Part shown: positions 7,888 to 16,596 of the stretch, in pieces
Numbering within the stretch: position 1 is the stretch's first letter
Layout of the letters: each line of letters opens with the position of its first letter
DNA from: Sphingobacterium populi
Lineage (GTDB): Bacteria; Bacteroidota; Bacteroidia; Sphingobacteriales; Sphingobacteriaceae
Assembly (NCBI RefSeq): GCF_001586775.1
Contig: NZ_LQXS01000008.1
Coordinates: 1 to 39,065 of the forward strand
Length of the DNA stretch: 39,065 nucleotides
Reading direction: 5' to 3'
Notes under the pieces: model-generated
Told to the model about the DNA's origin: nothing
The model's database searches: none
Seen by the model: the letters and a program-made list of their open reading frames with translations, nothing else
Position numbers and translations under genes: made by a program

Positions 7888-9339
7888 ATGCTAAAAAACC
7901 ACAAAGTCCTAGCCTTACTTATTGTCATAATTACCGCGGGAATACTCTCTGTATTAAGTTTTTGGTTATATAACTCATACGATGATCACCGGGAATTGAC
8001 CTTTGCCAAAGCGGATCAAGCGTTGCTTAGTACGTTGAATGATTACTACGCCCGGCATGATATTACGCCTAATAATACGCGCAGCAGTTCGCAAAAAAAC
8101 TTGGTTGAAGATATCAAACGTGTGTATCCGAACGTTGCTGCTGATAGTATATACGTTTGGATGGAAAGAAACGCCACACGTAGGCAAGATAGTATTCGTC
8201 AAATCTATCGCGATTTGCACCGTGAGCGTTCTCAAGGTAGGGATGAGCAGCGTAAACCCAGAGAAATAAATCATTGGATGCTGCAAGGAAGAGATGCACA
8301 GCTTTCAGCAGCCGCATTAGATACGTTGTCAAAAGAATACCAACAGGAACTTGCGGATCGAGAAATTTTCTTAGCTAATGCCATACTCAAACTGCATAAA
8401 ATGGATCGTGCAGGAGTTCTTAATCTACGAGATCGGCAAGAACGAAATGTACTTACCACGCGCCCAATTCTAATCAATGCTGAAAACAACATCTATCTAT
8501 ACGCGGAGCTATCACAAACGTGGCAGCATATTTTAAGTAACATGATCGGGCAAATCATTTTCTCGCTACTCCTACTCATTGCACTGATTGGTACATTCCT
8601 TGCGCTGTTCAGGACTATTCGTAAGCAAAACAAGTTGGCGATATTGCAACAATCTTTTGTGACGAACATGACACACGAATTGAAAACACCGCTATCCACC
8701 GTGAGTGCTGCCGTAGAAGCATTACAACGTTCTGGTGCTAAACATGATGCCGAAAGATGGAATCGCTACCTTACCATTTCAAAACGGGAATTAGAGCATC
8801 TAAGCCAAATGGTAGAAAATGTATTACAGTTCAACAGCAATGTCCGTAGTGGTATCGACTTTACTTACTCCCAATTTGATCTTATTGCACTTCTCGAGGA
8901 AATAGTAGATTCATTCCAACTGGTCAATAATGTTACGATAGAATTGATCCGGCCTACACACCCGTCGACTGTGGTGCTGAATGGTGACGTCGCGCATCTT
9001 CGCAATACGTTTTCCAATATCATCGATAATGCGATCAAGTACAACCAGTCTGTTTCACCGCACGTAACAATTACGCTGAATGCGATGGAAAAAGTAGTAC
9101 AGATCGCCATCAGTGATAACGGCATTGGCATTCCCAAATTGTACCAAAAGAATATCTACGACTTATTTTTTCGGGTACCGAATGGTGAATTGTACAGCGT
9201 CAAAGGATTTGGCCTTGGGTTAGCCTATGTGCAACAAGTCGTGCATCAGCACGGAGGCTCGATAACGCTAGATAGCACAGAAGGCACTGGAACCACTTTC
9301 ACCCTCACGTTACCTCAACATTATCCCACCATCAAATAG
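7888..9339 (+). CDS. Membrane sensor histidine kinase
   Basis: A 483-residue sensor kinase. A transmembrane segment at about residues 8-28 and a second at about 218-240 bracket a ~190-residue, highly charged extracytoplasmic domain of no recognised family. The cytoplasmic part has the HisKA box FVTNMTHELKTPLS with the phosphoacceptor His263. It is followed by the HATPase domain: N box (FSNIIDNAIKYN), G1 box (ISDNGIGIP) and G2 box (GFGLGLAYV). No clear HAMP domain separates the second membrane helix from HisKA. The response regulator gene follows 10 bases after the stop. The overall plan resembles the RprX-type kinases of Bacteroides. The signal is unknown; the divergent lipoprotein operon is a reasonable candidate target. 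Confidence 0.93.
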   Translation: MLKNHKVLALLIVIITAGILSVLSFWLYNSYDDHRELTFAKADQALLSTLNDYYARHDITPNNTRSSSQKNLVEDIKRVYPNVAADSIYVWMERNATRRQDSIRQIYRDLHRERSQGRDEQRKPREINHWMLQGRDAQLSAAALDTLSKEYQQELADREIFLANAILKLHKMDRAGVLNLRDRQERNVLTTRPILINAENNIYLYAELSQTWQHILSNMIGQIIFSLLLLIALIGTFLALFRTIRKQNKLAILQQSFVTNMTHELKTPLSTVSAAVEALQRSGAKHDAERWNRYLTISKRELEHLSQMVENVLQFNSNVRSGIDFTYSQFDLIALLEEIVDSFQLVNNVTIELIRPTHPSTVVLNGDVAHLRNTFSNIIDNAIKYNQSVSPHVTITLNAMEKVVQIAISDNGIGIPKLYQKNIYDLFFRVPNGELYSVKGFGLGLAYVQQVVHQHGGSITLDSTEGTGTTFTLTLPQHYPTIK

Positions 9340-9349
9340 GAAAACTTAT

Positions 9350-10024
9350 ATGCTGAAAATATTGTATGTCGAAGATGAGTTAAGCTTGGCCATGATCGTA
9401 GGAGAAAGCTTAGAAGAACACGGTTTTGAAGTGAAACATGCGGTCAATGGCCAGGATGCGCTGCAAATATTAAAAAAATTCAGTCCACATGTAATGGTAC
9501 TGGACGTGATGATGCCGCTGATGGATGGGTTTACTCTGGCCACCGAAATTCGTAAGATCGACCTCAAAACTCCTATCATATTTCTCACAGCGATGACACA
9601 AACGGCCGATTTGGTGAAAGGATTTCACCTCGGAGGCAACGATTATATCCGCAAACCATTCAAGATCGAGGAGCTCATTGTGCGGATTGAATCTGCACAT
9701 CGCGCCACACGCCAGCACTACGAGCAGCAACATTATGAGATTGGCACGTACCGTCTTGACACACAGAAATTTTTACTGAGCCACGATGGTCATACCGAGA
9801 AATTGTCGTTTCGCGAAGCAGAATTGCTACGCCGCTTATTCGAGCGCAAGGATGAGGTCGTTCCGCGCGAAGAAATCATTCGCACTTACTGGGGCGACGA
9901 CACCTATTTCACGGGGCGCAGTCTGGATGTCTTCATCAGCCGTATTCGAAAATACCTATCCAAGGATGAGCGAATCAAGATTACAAACATCCGCGGCGTA
10001 GGCTATCGGTTAACTATTGATTAG
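9350..10024 (+). CDS. OmpR-family response regulator
   Basis: A 224-residue regulator with a complete receiver domain: acidic pocket ED near residues 8-9, phosphoacceptor Asp52 in MVLDVMMPLMDGF, a conserved Thr in FLTAMT, and Lys in RKPF. The C-terminal winged helix of the OmpR/PhoB type runs from about residue 130 (LDTQKFLLSHDG) to the end, with the recognition region SLDVFISRIRKYL. It would be phosphorylated by the kinase encoded immediately upstream and bind DNA as a dimer. The receiver and effector resemble RprY of Bacteroides, but I do not assign the symbol. Its stop codon lies only 12 bases before the nicotinamidase ATG. Confidence 0.95.
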   Translation: MLKILYVEDELSLAMIVGESLEEHGFEVKHAVNGQDALQILKKFSPHVMVLDVMMPLMDGFTLATEIRKIDLKTPIIFLTAMTQTADLVKGFHLGGNDYIRKPFKIEELIVRIESAHRATRQHYEQQHYEIGTYRLDTQKFLLSHDGHTEKLSFREAELLRRLFERKDEVVPREEIIRTYWGDDTYFTGRSLDVFISRIRKYLSKDERIKITNIRGVGYRLTID

Positions 10025-10025
10025 T

Positions 10026-10033
10026 TATATTTG
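10026..10033 (+). promoter_or_regulatory. Candidate -7 box (TATATTTG) at the nicotinamidase start
   Basis: TATATTTG ends 3 bases before the ATG at 10037, directly after the response regulator stop. If real, the transcript would start at or next to the start codon (leaderless). No -33 TTG is evident. Confidence 0.35.
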
Positions 10034-10036
10034 AGT

Positions 10037-10627
10037 ATGAAAGCACTTATCATTGTCGACGTGCAGGTCGATTTTCTTCCCGAAGGCGCTTTGGCAGTGC
10101 CAGCCGGTGATACAATCATTCCTGTCATCAATGCATTGCAGAAAGACTATGACCTCGTGGTAGCGACGCAAGATTGGCATCCGGCAGATCACGGCAGCTT
10201 CGCTAGTCAGCATTCGGGTGCGCAGGTCTTCGATCAGATCGAACTGCATGGCCTTGAACAAACGCTCTGGCCCGATCACTGTGTGCAAAGCACGGCAGGA
10301 GCCGAGTTAGCCGCTGCATTAAATACGACTAACATAGAAGCCATCTTCAGAAAGGGAACCGACAAGCAGGTCGATAGTTACAGTGGTTTTTTTGACAATG
10401 GTAAACGAAAAAACACGGGATTGCGTGGTTACCTGGAATCCAGAGAAATCACCGAAATACATGTATGCGGCTTGGCAGCAGATTACTGTGTATATTACAC
10501 GGCCATGGATAGCTTGGAGGCAGGTTTTAAAACCGCGATTATTTCCAGAGCCACCAAGCCAATCGACAAAACGGCGTTTATGGATAAGAAGGAAATTTTT
10601 CTACAAAAAGGCGGTCGCATACTTTAA
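10037..10627 (+). CDS. pncA: Nicotinamidase (pyrazinamidase-type)
   Basis: A 196-residue isochorismatase-fold hydrolase converting nicotinamide to nicotinate and ammonia in NAD salvage. Asp8 (IIVDVQVDF) is the catalytic acid. QDWHPADHGSF supplies the metal-binding Asp and two His residues. The nucleophilic Cys lies in CGLAADYCVYYTA (second Cys), and the FRKGTDKQVDSYSGF segment carries the catalytic Lys. All four elements match PncA. A TTG two codons upstream is in frame, but the ATG at 10037 gives the usual MKALIIVD start. It follows the response regulator by 12 bases, with a promoter-like box in between. The TetR regulator downstream is in the same direction. Confidence 0.95.
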   Translation: MKALIIVDVQVDFLPEGALAVPAGDTIIPVINALQKDYDLVVATQDWHPADHGSFASQHSGAQVFDQIELHGLEQTLWPDHCVQSTAGAELAAALNTTNIEAIFRKGTDKQVDSYSGFFDNGKRKNTGLRGYLESREITEIHVCGLAADYCVYYTAMDSLEAGFKTAIISRATKPIDKTAFMDKKEIFLQKGGRIL

Positions 10628-10664
10628 TAACACGATACCCATGACAAGGAATATCATTTTTCGA

Positions 10665-10672
10665 TATCTTTG
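10665..10672 (+). promoter_or_regulatory. Candidate -7 box (TATCTTTG) for the TetR gene
   Basis: TATCTTTG fits TAnnTTTG exactly and ends 16 bases before the ATG at 10689. It supports that start over the in-frame ATG at 10641. Confidence 0.45.
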
Positions 10673-10688
10673 TCACAGACAGTTGGCT

Positions 10689-11231
10689 ATGAAAGAAACA
10701 GTCCTTAGCAGGAAAGATAGAATTATACAGACCGCAACCTCTTTATTTGCAAACAAAGGCTTTGCCGACACATCCACTAAAGAAATCTCTCTTCAGGCCG
10801 GTGTATCAGAAGCATTGATTTTCAAACATTTTGGCAATAAAGATCGACTGTTATCTTTCATCATCAAAACAGGATATAGCCGTGTCGTAATGCATCATAA
10901 AGGTATGCTTACCTATCGCGGCGCGAAGGAATTTTTGCGCAACATGATTCTGCTGCCGAATAAGCTGGTGGCAGAAGAGCCTTTGTTTTGGAAAATGCAG
11001 GAACGCCTTTCGCACGATGAGCTCTCCCGAATGCAGCATGAGCACTTTATCAAACCTGTACAACCAATCATCTTAAAAGCCTTTCAGGAACTGGGCTATG
11101 CCAAACCTGAGTTAGAAACACAATACTTATTACTGATCATTGATATGCTGTGGAAGAAGGAAGCCTGTGGCGAATTGCAAAATGCCGAAGAGCTTACTCA
11201 GCTGATCGAAGATAAATATCAATTGATTTAA
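10689..11231 (+). CDS. TetR/AcrR family transcriptional regulator
   Basis: With the ATG at 10689 the protein has 180 residues. The TetR helix-turn-helix is intact in the first 50 residues: RIIQTATSLFANKGFADTST, then KEISLQAGVSEALIFKHFGN, then KDRLLSFI. The C-terminal ligand domain is helical with no recognisable effector motif. The frame is open far upstream, overlapping pncA, but that stretch is not TetR-like, and the promoter box at 10665-10672 fits the shorter form. It is followed after 29 bases by the GH3 gene. TetR proteins usually repress neighbouring or divergent genes; the target here is unknown, the GH3 gene or the regulator itself being the simplest guesses. Confidence 0.9.
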   Translation: MKETVLSRKDRIIQTATSLFANKGFADTSTKEISLQAGVSEALIFKHFGNKDRLLSFIIKTGYSRVVMHHKGMLTYRGAKEFLRNMILLPNKLVAEEPLFWKMQERLSHDELSRMQHEHFIKPVQPIILKAFQELGYAKPELETQYLLLIIDMLWKKEACGELQNAEELTQLIEDKYQLI

Positions 11232-11260
11232 TTCCTTTTTTACGCTCTTTTAATCTACGA

Positions 11261-12964
11261 ATGAAGCATATTTCACTCCTGATCGCTTACCTTTCGCTGT
11301 TCATATCGTTGAGCTATGCTCAGGGCAAACGCGATTTCGTTCCGTTTATTAATCAATCTCACGCATGGGTAGAACGAACGTTTGAGCAACTTACGCCTCG
11401 TGAACGCATTGCCCAGCTATTACTCATTAGAGCGCACACCGATCGGGGCGCTCGTTATGTGGATTCTGTAGGTCGTATTGTTCGGCAAGAGAAATTAGGC
11501 GGATTGGTGGTATTCCAAGGCGGTCCGGTGCGGCATGCAGACATGTTCAACCGCTATCAGAAAGACAGCAAAGTACCACTGTTAATTACGTTTGATGGTG
11601 AATGGGGCTTAGGAATGCGCCTTGCCGATTCGACCACTTCGTATCCTTATCAAATGACTTTAGGCGCTATCCAGCGCGACGAATTAATCTACGACATGGG
11701 CAGGCAGGTTGCCAAAGATTTTCTACGCTTGGGCATGCATTTCAACTTTGCGCCAGTGGTCGACATTAACAACAACCCGCAGAATCCGGTGATCAATTAT
11801 CGGTCTTTTGGAGATAATAAGGAGAATGTAACGCGTAAAGCAAAAGCCTACATGGACGGTATGGTAGCTGGCGGCATCGTCGCATCGCTCAAACACTTTC
11901 CTGGACATGGTGATACGGATGTCGACTCGCATCACGATCTCCCGCAATTAGATTTTTCTAAGAAACGGTTGGACGAGCTGGAGATATTTCCCTTTCGGGA
12001 ATTGATTCGTGCAGGCGCACCAGCAATTATGGTGGCACATATGCACATTCCGGCATTAGATAATACGCCCAACATTCCGTCATCCATCTCCAAGAAAGTA
12101 GTGACCGATTTGCTGCGCAATGAATTGGGTTTTCAAGGTCTTTCGGTAACTGATGCGATGGATATGAAAGGCGTGACGAAATTCTTCCCCAATGGTCGTG
12201 CCGATGTGATGGCCATAGAAGCGGGCAACGATTTGTTGGAAATATCAGAAAATAGTGGCCGCGCGATCCAGCTAATCGAGCAAGCCATTAAAAACGGCAG
12301 CATAAAGCAAGCAGATATAGATCGTCGAGTAAAAAAAGTACTAGCAACAAAGTATTGGTTAGGACTGGATAAATACCAACCTGTATCCACCAAAAATCTA
12401 TACAACGACTTGAATAGCACGGCCTCAAAACAGCTTGTACAGCGCCTCGCGGAGGCATCGATCACGGTGTTGCGTTCTCAGCGTGCTATTAACTCATTCA
12501 ACCGTGGCCGCCCAACCTTATTGATCAGTGTGGGCATCAATAAGCCGCAAGCCTTAGAACAAGTAATTGCCAGCCGAGTGCGTGGTATCATGCAACTATA
12601 CGTATCGAACAACGAATCACCAGAACGCCTGCAAGAAATCCTGATGGAATCTCGCAAATATGGCCAAGTAATCCTCGCGATTCACGAAACACGTAGCCGC
12701 CCGCAAAGTACGCTGCCGCTATCAGAAGATGTAACTAACTTTCTTGACAAGGTTACCAACAAAAACACCATTACAATCGTACATGCCAACCCTTACACAC
12801 TTAATAATGTTGATGTGAGCCAAAGCGGCAGTATCATAATGGCTTATCAGAACGAAGCCTTTATGCAACGTGCTGCGGCAAAAGTGCTGTTTAAAGACAT
12901 CCGTTCGGAAGGCAAGTTGCCGGTTACCATATCGCGTAAGTACAAGTTTGGATCTGGCATGTAA
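11261..12964 (+). CDS. Secreted glycoside hydrolase family 3 (NagZ-like N-acetylhexosaminidase)
   Basis: A 567-residue protein with a Sec signal peptide (about 20 residues, ending SLSYAQ). The GH3 N-terminal TIM barrel is complete, including LLITFDGEWGLGMR, NFAPVVDINNNP and the mobile His loop KHFPGHGDTDVDSHH near residue 210. The catalytic nucleophile is Asp298 in SVTDAMDM. The His-loop chemistry is that of beta-N-acetylglucosaminidases, so a role in peptidoglycan or chitin-type sugar turnover in the periplasm is likely. A smaller GH3 C-terminal-like alpha/beta domain follows to about residue 560. Many Bacteroidota homologues continue into a beta-lactamase-like domain; this one stops at that boundary and no remnant follows. 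Confidence 0.92.
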   Translation: MKHISLLIAYLSLFISLSYAQGKRDFVPFINQSHAWVERTFEQLTPRERIAQLLLIRAHTDRGARYVDSVGRIVRQEKLGGLVVFQGGPVRHADMFNRYQKDSKVPLLITFDGEWGLGMRLADSTTSYPYQMTLGAIQRDELIYDMGRQVAKDFLRLGMHFNFAPVVDINNNPQNPVINYRSFGDNKENVTRKAKAYMDGMVAGGIVASLKHFPGHGDTDVDSHHDLPQLDFSKKRLDELEIFPFRELIRAGAPAIMVAHMHIPALDNTPNIPSSISKKVVTDLLRNELGFQGLSVTDAMDMKGVTKFFPNGRADVMAIEAGNDLLEISENSGRAIQLIEQAIKNGSIKQADIDRRVKKVLATKYWLGLDKYQPVSTKNLYNDLNSTASKQLVQRLAEASITVLRSQRAINSFNRGRPTLLISVGINKPQALEQVIASRVRGIMQLYVSNNESPERLQEILMESRKYGQVILAIHETRSRPQSTLPLSEDVTNFLDKVTNKNTITIVHANPYTLNNVDVSQSGSIIMAYQNEAFMQRAAAKVLFKDIRSEGKLPVTISRKYKFGSGM

Positions 12965-13014
12965 TTATGAAGTATTGAGAGAGCTATTAATTATCAACTA
13001 ATATTTCATAATTA
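12962..13014. repeat. AT-rich inverted repeat after the GH3 gene
   Basis: Two 15-base arms (12962-12976 and 13000-13014; TAATTATGAA core) pair fully if one G-U wobble is allowed, around a 23-base loop. The stem includes the GH3 stop codon. It may be the 3' end hairpin of that transcript, although no T run follows directly. Confidence 0.45.
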
Positions 13015-13066
13015 ATAAAAATAGACGCTTTTTATCCCGTATTTTTGAGATATTATTAATTTGCAT

Positions 13067-14494
13067 ATGGCTAGCGAACAGATTTCTATTTTCGACATGT
13101 TTAAGATCGGCATTGGCCCGTCCAGCTCTCATACCTTGGGACCGTGGCGCGCCGCACAGCGGTTCGTACAAACAATAGATACACGAGTTGGAATAGAAAA
13201 CGTACAGCAAATCAACGTATTATTATACGGTTCACTCGCCAAAACTGGCATTGGCCATGGTACCGATATCGCTATATTATTGGGCTTGAGCGGTGATGAT
13301 CCAGTTACTTTTGACGTGTATGATGTGCTTCCGAAGGTAGATCGCATCAAATCTTCTTGTAAAATAGAACTCGGCGCAAAGCATCAAATCGACTTCGTTT
13401 ATAACGAACACATGCTGTTCTTGTACAATGAAAGTCTGCCTTTTCATCCCAACGCGGTCAGTTTTCAGGCCTTTTTGAAGGATGGCTCGGCAGTCAGCGA
13501 AACCTATTATTCTATCGGTGGCGGCTTCGTCGTGCAAGAAGAAGAACAAGGTGCTACGACTACGGAAGTTGATCTTCCATTTCAAATGGATAGCGCCGAA
13601 GATGTCTTGTTTTGGTCCAGAAGAACAGGATTGAAAATCTCGGAGCTGGTTTTAGAAAATGAATTAGCTTGGCGTAGCGAAGAGAAAACCAAAGAAGGCA
13701 TTCTGAATATATTCGAAACGATGAAGGAATGCATTTACAAAGGTTGCCATACGACGGGCATTCTGCCTGGTGGGTTGCAAGTAGAGCGCCGCGCTACCAA
13801 ACTCAATAAGCGTATTGTTAAAGATCGCCCTTACCATGATTTTGCTTCTTGGCTGGAAGCTATCCGCGCCGGCGGTAAAGATTTTGGTTATATTTTGGAT
13901 TGTGTGAGTTGTTTTGCCTTAGCGGTGAATGAAGAAAACGCTTCATTTGGTCGCGTAGTCACGGCACCGACTAATGGCGCGGCAGGCGTAATTCCTGCGG
14001 TTTTGCAATATTACATTACCTTTTACGACGCGTTCAACGAACAAAAAATAATTCAGTTCATTGCCACCGCATCCGAAATCGGATCCATTTTCAAAAAAGG
14101 CGCTACGATCTCCGCCGCGATGGGCGGCTGCCAAGCCGAAATTGGCGTTTCGTCGGCCATGGCGGCTGGTGCGCTCACCGAATGCCTTGGCGGCTCGCAG
14201 CGACAAGTATTGATGGCCGCAGAAATCGCAATGGAACATCATTTGGGACTGACCTGCGATCCAATTGGAGGATTGGTACAGATTCCTTGTATCGAGCGTA
14301 ATACGATGGGCGCCATCAAAGCGATTACCGCAGCACAATTAGCATTGCAATCGAATCCAGAAAAAGCAAAAGTGAGTTTGGATGCCGTCGTCGGCACGAT
14401 GTGGGCTACCGCGCAGGATATGAACGTAAAATACAAGGAGACTGCCGACGGTGGACTCGCCGTAAAAGTGCCGCTCAGTCTCCCTGAATGTTAG
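13067..14494 (+). CDS. sdaA: L-serine ammonia-lyase (iron-sulfur, single chain)
   Basis: A 475-residue L-serine dehydratase that deaminates L-serine to pyruvate with a [4Fe-4S] cluster. The alpha and beta parts are fused in one chain. The N-terminal beta part opens with [20 protein letters not shown]. The C-terminal alpha part has the family stretch [20 protein letters not shown] and candidate cluster cysteines in [17 protein letters not shown] and IPCIERN. The ATG at 13067 is preferred to an in-frame TTG two codons upstream. A near-match to a -7 box (TTAATTTG) ends 3 bases before the ATG. The stop TAG interlocks with the stop of convergent mqnD, leaving no room for a terminator. Confidence 0.96.
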   Translation: MASEQISIFDMFKIGIGPSSSHTLGPWRAAQRFVQTIDTRVGIENVQQINVLLYGSLAKTGIGHGTDIAILLGLSGDDPVTFDVYDVLPKVDRIKSSCKIELGAKHQIDFVYNEHMLFLYNESLPFHPNAVSFQAFLKDGSAVSETYYSIGGGFVVQEEEQGATTTEVDLPFQMDSAEDVLFWSRRTGLKISELVLENELAWRSEEKTKEGILNIFETMKECIYKGCHTTGILPGGLQVERRATKLNKRIVKDRPYHDFASWLEAIRAGGKDFGYILDCVSCFALAVNEENASFGRVVTAPTNGAAGVIPAVLQYYITFYDAFNEQKIIQFIATASEIGSIFKKGATISAAMGGCQAEIGVSSAMAAGALTECLGGSQRQVLMAAEIAMEHHLGLTCDPIGGLVQIPCIERNTMGAIKAITAAQLALQSNPEKAKVSLDAVVGTMWATAQDMNVKYKETADGGLAVKVPLSLPEC

Positions 14495-15363
14495 ATCGAA
14501 GCTAAAAATAAATCCTGCGTGCGCGGCGGGATTAATTGTAGCCGCTCCGCTTCGCTAAATAGATAGTTGACGGAAGCACGCCCTTTCTCACCCAGATTTT
14601 CGGAATATTTATTGACATACAAATCGATATGTTGGTACATCACCGATTCTTCCATTTCTTGGGCATGACTGCGAATGTAATCTAAGCCCGACTTCGGGTT
14701 AGCAAAGGCGAATCGTACGCTATCCGCGATGAGTTTGTTGACCTGCTGTTTCACCACTTGCGGCAGTGATCTTTTGATCACGATACCACCTAATGGGATA
14801 GGATATCCGGTATCTCGTTCCCAAAATTCGCCTAAATCTTGTGCTTTGGACAAACCGCGTTCGCTGTAGGTGAACCGATTTTCGTGAATAATCAGCCCTA
14901 GATCGACTCGGCCATCGAGTACGGCATTTTCAATATCAGAAAATACCAACTCCTGTTTATTGGTCAATTGCGGGTAAGCCAATCCCAACAAAAAGTTGGC
15001 CGTGGTATATTTACCAGGAATACCAACGCGTAAATCCAACAGATCTGCTGGCAAATCTTGCCCAGCGCAATTCGACAAACGCTTGGCAAGATCTTTATCC
15101 TTCGTAATCAATAATGGCCCGACGCCAAAGCCCAATGCACTACCCGCATCCAACAATTCGTAATCTTTGGCCGCGTAGGCAAATGCATGATAGCTTAGTT
15201 TGGTAATATCCAGTTGCTGCGCAAAGGCCATTTGGTTCAGTGTCTCTACATCCTGATAGCTCGGCTCGAACAAAAGATCGCCCGTATCGATCTTGCCATG
15301 AATCAATGCATCGAAGATAAAAGTATCATTCGGGCACGGAGAAAAACCTAAACTTAATTTCAT
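14491..15363 (-). CDS. mqnD: 1,4-dihydroxy-6-naphthoate synthase (futalosine pathway)
   Basis: A 290-residue protein of the MqnA/MqnD fold, a two-lobed periplasmic-binding-protein-like enzyme. The start [21 protein letters not shown] and the block [12 protein letters not shown] followed by [10 protein letters not shown] are typical of MqnD, as is the [16 protein letters not shown] segment with the family His. MqnD cleaves cyclic dehypoxanthinyl futalosine to 1,4-dihydroxy-6-naphthoate on the alternative menaquinone route. The other mqn genes are not in this window. It follows the sugar isomerase-like gene by 20 bases on the same strand, probably cotranscribed, and its stop codon overlaps that of sdaA. 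Confidence 0.93.
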   Translation of the reverse strand: MKLSLGFSPCPNDTFIFDALIHGKIDTGDLLFEPSYQDVETLNQMAFAQQLDITKLSYHAFAYAAKDYELLDAGSALGFGVGPLLITKDKDLAKRLSNCAGQDLPADLLDLRVGIPGKYTTANFLLGLAYPQLTNKQELVFSDIENAVLDGRVDLGLIIHENRFTYSERGLSKAQDLGEFWERDTGYPIPLGGIVIKRSLPQVVKQQVNKLIADSVRFAFANPKSGLDYIRSHAQEMEESVMYQHIDLYVNKYSENLGEKGRASVNYLFSEAERLQLIPPRTQDLFLASI

Positions 15364-15383
15364 ATTATTGATTCAATTCACAA

Positions 15384-16436
15384 TTATATTCCTAACAGCC
15401 CGCGGTTAAAATCTTCATCAGATCCTGTAGCCGCAAAATCATCAAATGCTCTCTCGGTTACTTTAATGATGTGGTCGCTGATGAATTGCGCGCCTTCGGT
15501 GGCACCATCGACGCTGTTTTTGATGGCACACTCCCACTCTAGCACTGCCCAACCTTCGTAGTCGTAAGCGGCCAATTTGCTAAAGATGGATTTGAAATCG
15601 ACCTGTCCGTCGCCAAGCGAACGGAAGCGACCTGCTCTATCCAACCAATTGCTATAACCGCCGTAAACGCCTTGTTTACCTGTTGGATTGAACTCCGCAT
15701 CTTTCACATGGAACATTTTGATCCGCTCATGATAGTGATCTATATAGCTCAGGTAATCCATTCCCTGCAACAATAAGTGCGATGGATCGTATAATAAACA
15801 CGCTCTTGGATGATTGTTAGCGGCTTCTAAAAAGCGTTCGTACGAAACACCATCGTGCAAATCTTCTCCAGGATGCACTTCGTAACATACATCCACACCG
15901 TGACGATCGAACTCATCCAGAATCGGCAACCAGCGGTTGGCTAACTCTTTGAAACCCGTCTCGACCAGACCTGCCGGACGCTGCGGCCAAGGATATACCA
16001 TATGCCATAACAATGAACCGCTAAAGGTAGCATGTGCATTCAAACCTAAGTTGGCCGATGCTTTAGCCGCTAATTTTAGTTGATCAATTGCCCACTCGGT
16101 ACGTGCTTTTGGATTATTGTGTACGGCTGCTGGCGCAAATCCGTCGAATAATTTATCATAAGTTGGGTGTACAGCCACCAACTGTCCTTGTAGATGCGTA
16201 GACAACTCGGTAATCTCTACTCCGATTTCCGCTAACCTGCCTTTGATTTCGTCTGCATAGGTTTTGCTTTCTGCCACCTTTTGCATATCAAAAAATTGCG
16301 GATCATTGGTCGGCACTTGCACGCCGACATATCCTAATGATTTTACCCATTTGGAAATATTTTCTAACGTATTGTACGGTGCGGTATTATCAATAAATTG
16401 TGCCAAAAAGATCGCTGGCCCTTTTAGTGTTTTCAT
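15384..16436 (-). CDS. Sugar phosphate isomerase/epimerase family TIM-barrel protein
   Basis: A 350-residue protein of the xylose-isomerase-like / AP-endonuclease-2 TIM barrel. Metal-binding residues of the fold are visible: Glu in VCYEVHPGED, Asp and His in LLYDPSHLLLQG, His and Asp in MFHVKDAEF, and Glu in AVLEWECA near residue 300. No signal peptide is seen, so it is cytoplasmic. Family members epimerise or isomerise sugars, inositols and keto-sugars; the natural substrate cannot be assigned. The C-terminus (FDDFAATGSDEDFNRGLLGI) matches the Bacteroidota subgroup often annotated with sugar catabolism genes. It is the first gene of a pair with mqnD, a pairing without obvious metabolic logic. 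Confidence 0.88.
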   Translation of the reverse strand: MKTLKGPAIFLAQFIDNTAPYNTLENISKWVKSLGYVGVQVPTNDPQFFDMQKVAESKTYADEIKGRLAEIGVEITELSTHLQGQLVAVHPTYDKLFDGFAPAAVHNNPKARTEWAIDQLKLAAKASANLGLNAHATFSGSLLWHMVYPWPQRPAGLVETGFKELANRWLPILDEFDRHGVDVCYEVHPGEDLHDGVSYERFLEAANNHPRACLLYDPSHLLLQGMDYLSYIDHYHERIKMFHVKDAEFNPTGKQGVYGGYSNWLDRAGRFRSLGDGQVDFKSIFSKLAAYDYEGWAVLEWECAIKNSVDGATEGAQFISDHIIKVTERAFDDFAATGSDEDFNRGLLGI

Positions 16437-16583
16437 GGTCGTTTCTTCTTTTATACGATTTAAAGGTACTAAAAATATCCGCGTTAAGCCAAGTTATCCC
16501 CAGTGTAAAAAGTACAGACAGATTGGTTAAACAGATCCGACTTTGTACCGGCGGTCTTTACATTCAGACAACGTAAAATTGCG

Positions 16584-16591
16584 TAACTTTG
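16584..16591 (+). promoter_or_regulatory. Candidate -7 box (TAACTTTG) at the truA start
   Basis: TAACTTTG ends 5 bases before the preferred GTG start at 16597, predicting a transcript that begins at or beside the start codon. It argues against starts further upstream. Confidence 0.4.
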
Positions 16592-16596
16592 TCTCC

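Noticed and set aside
10383..10688. N-terminal extension of the TetR gene overlapping pncA
   Set aside because: The extra residues are out-of-frame reading of pncA. The TetR domain begins at 10689, just after a promoter box.
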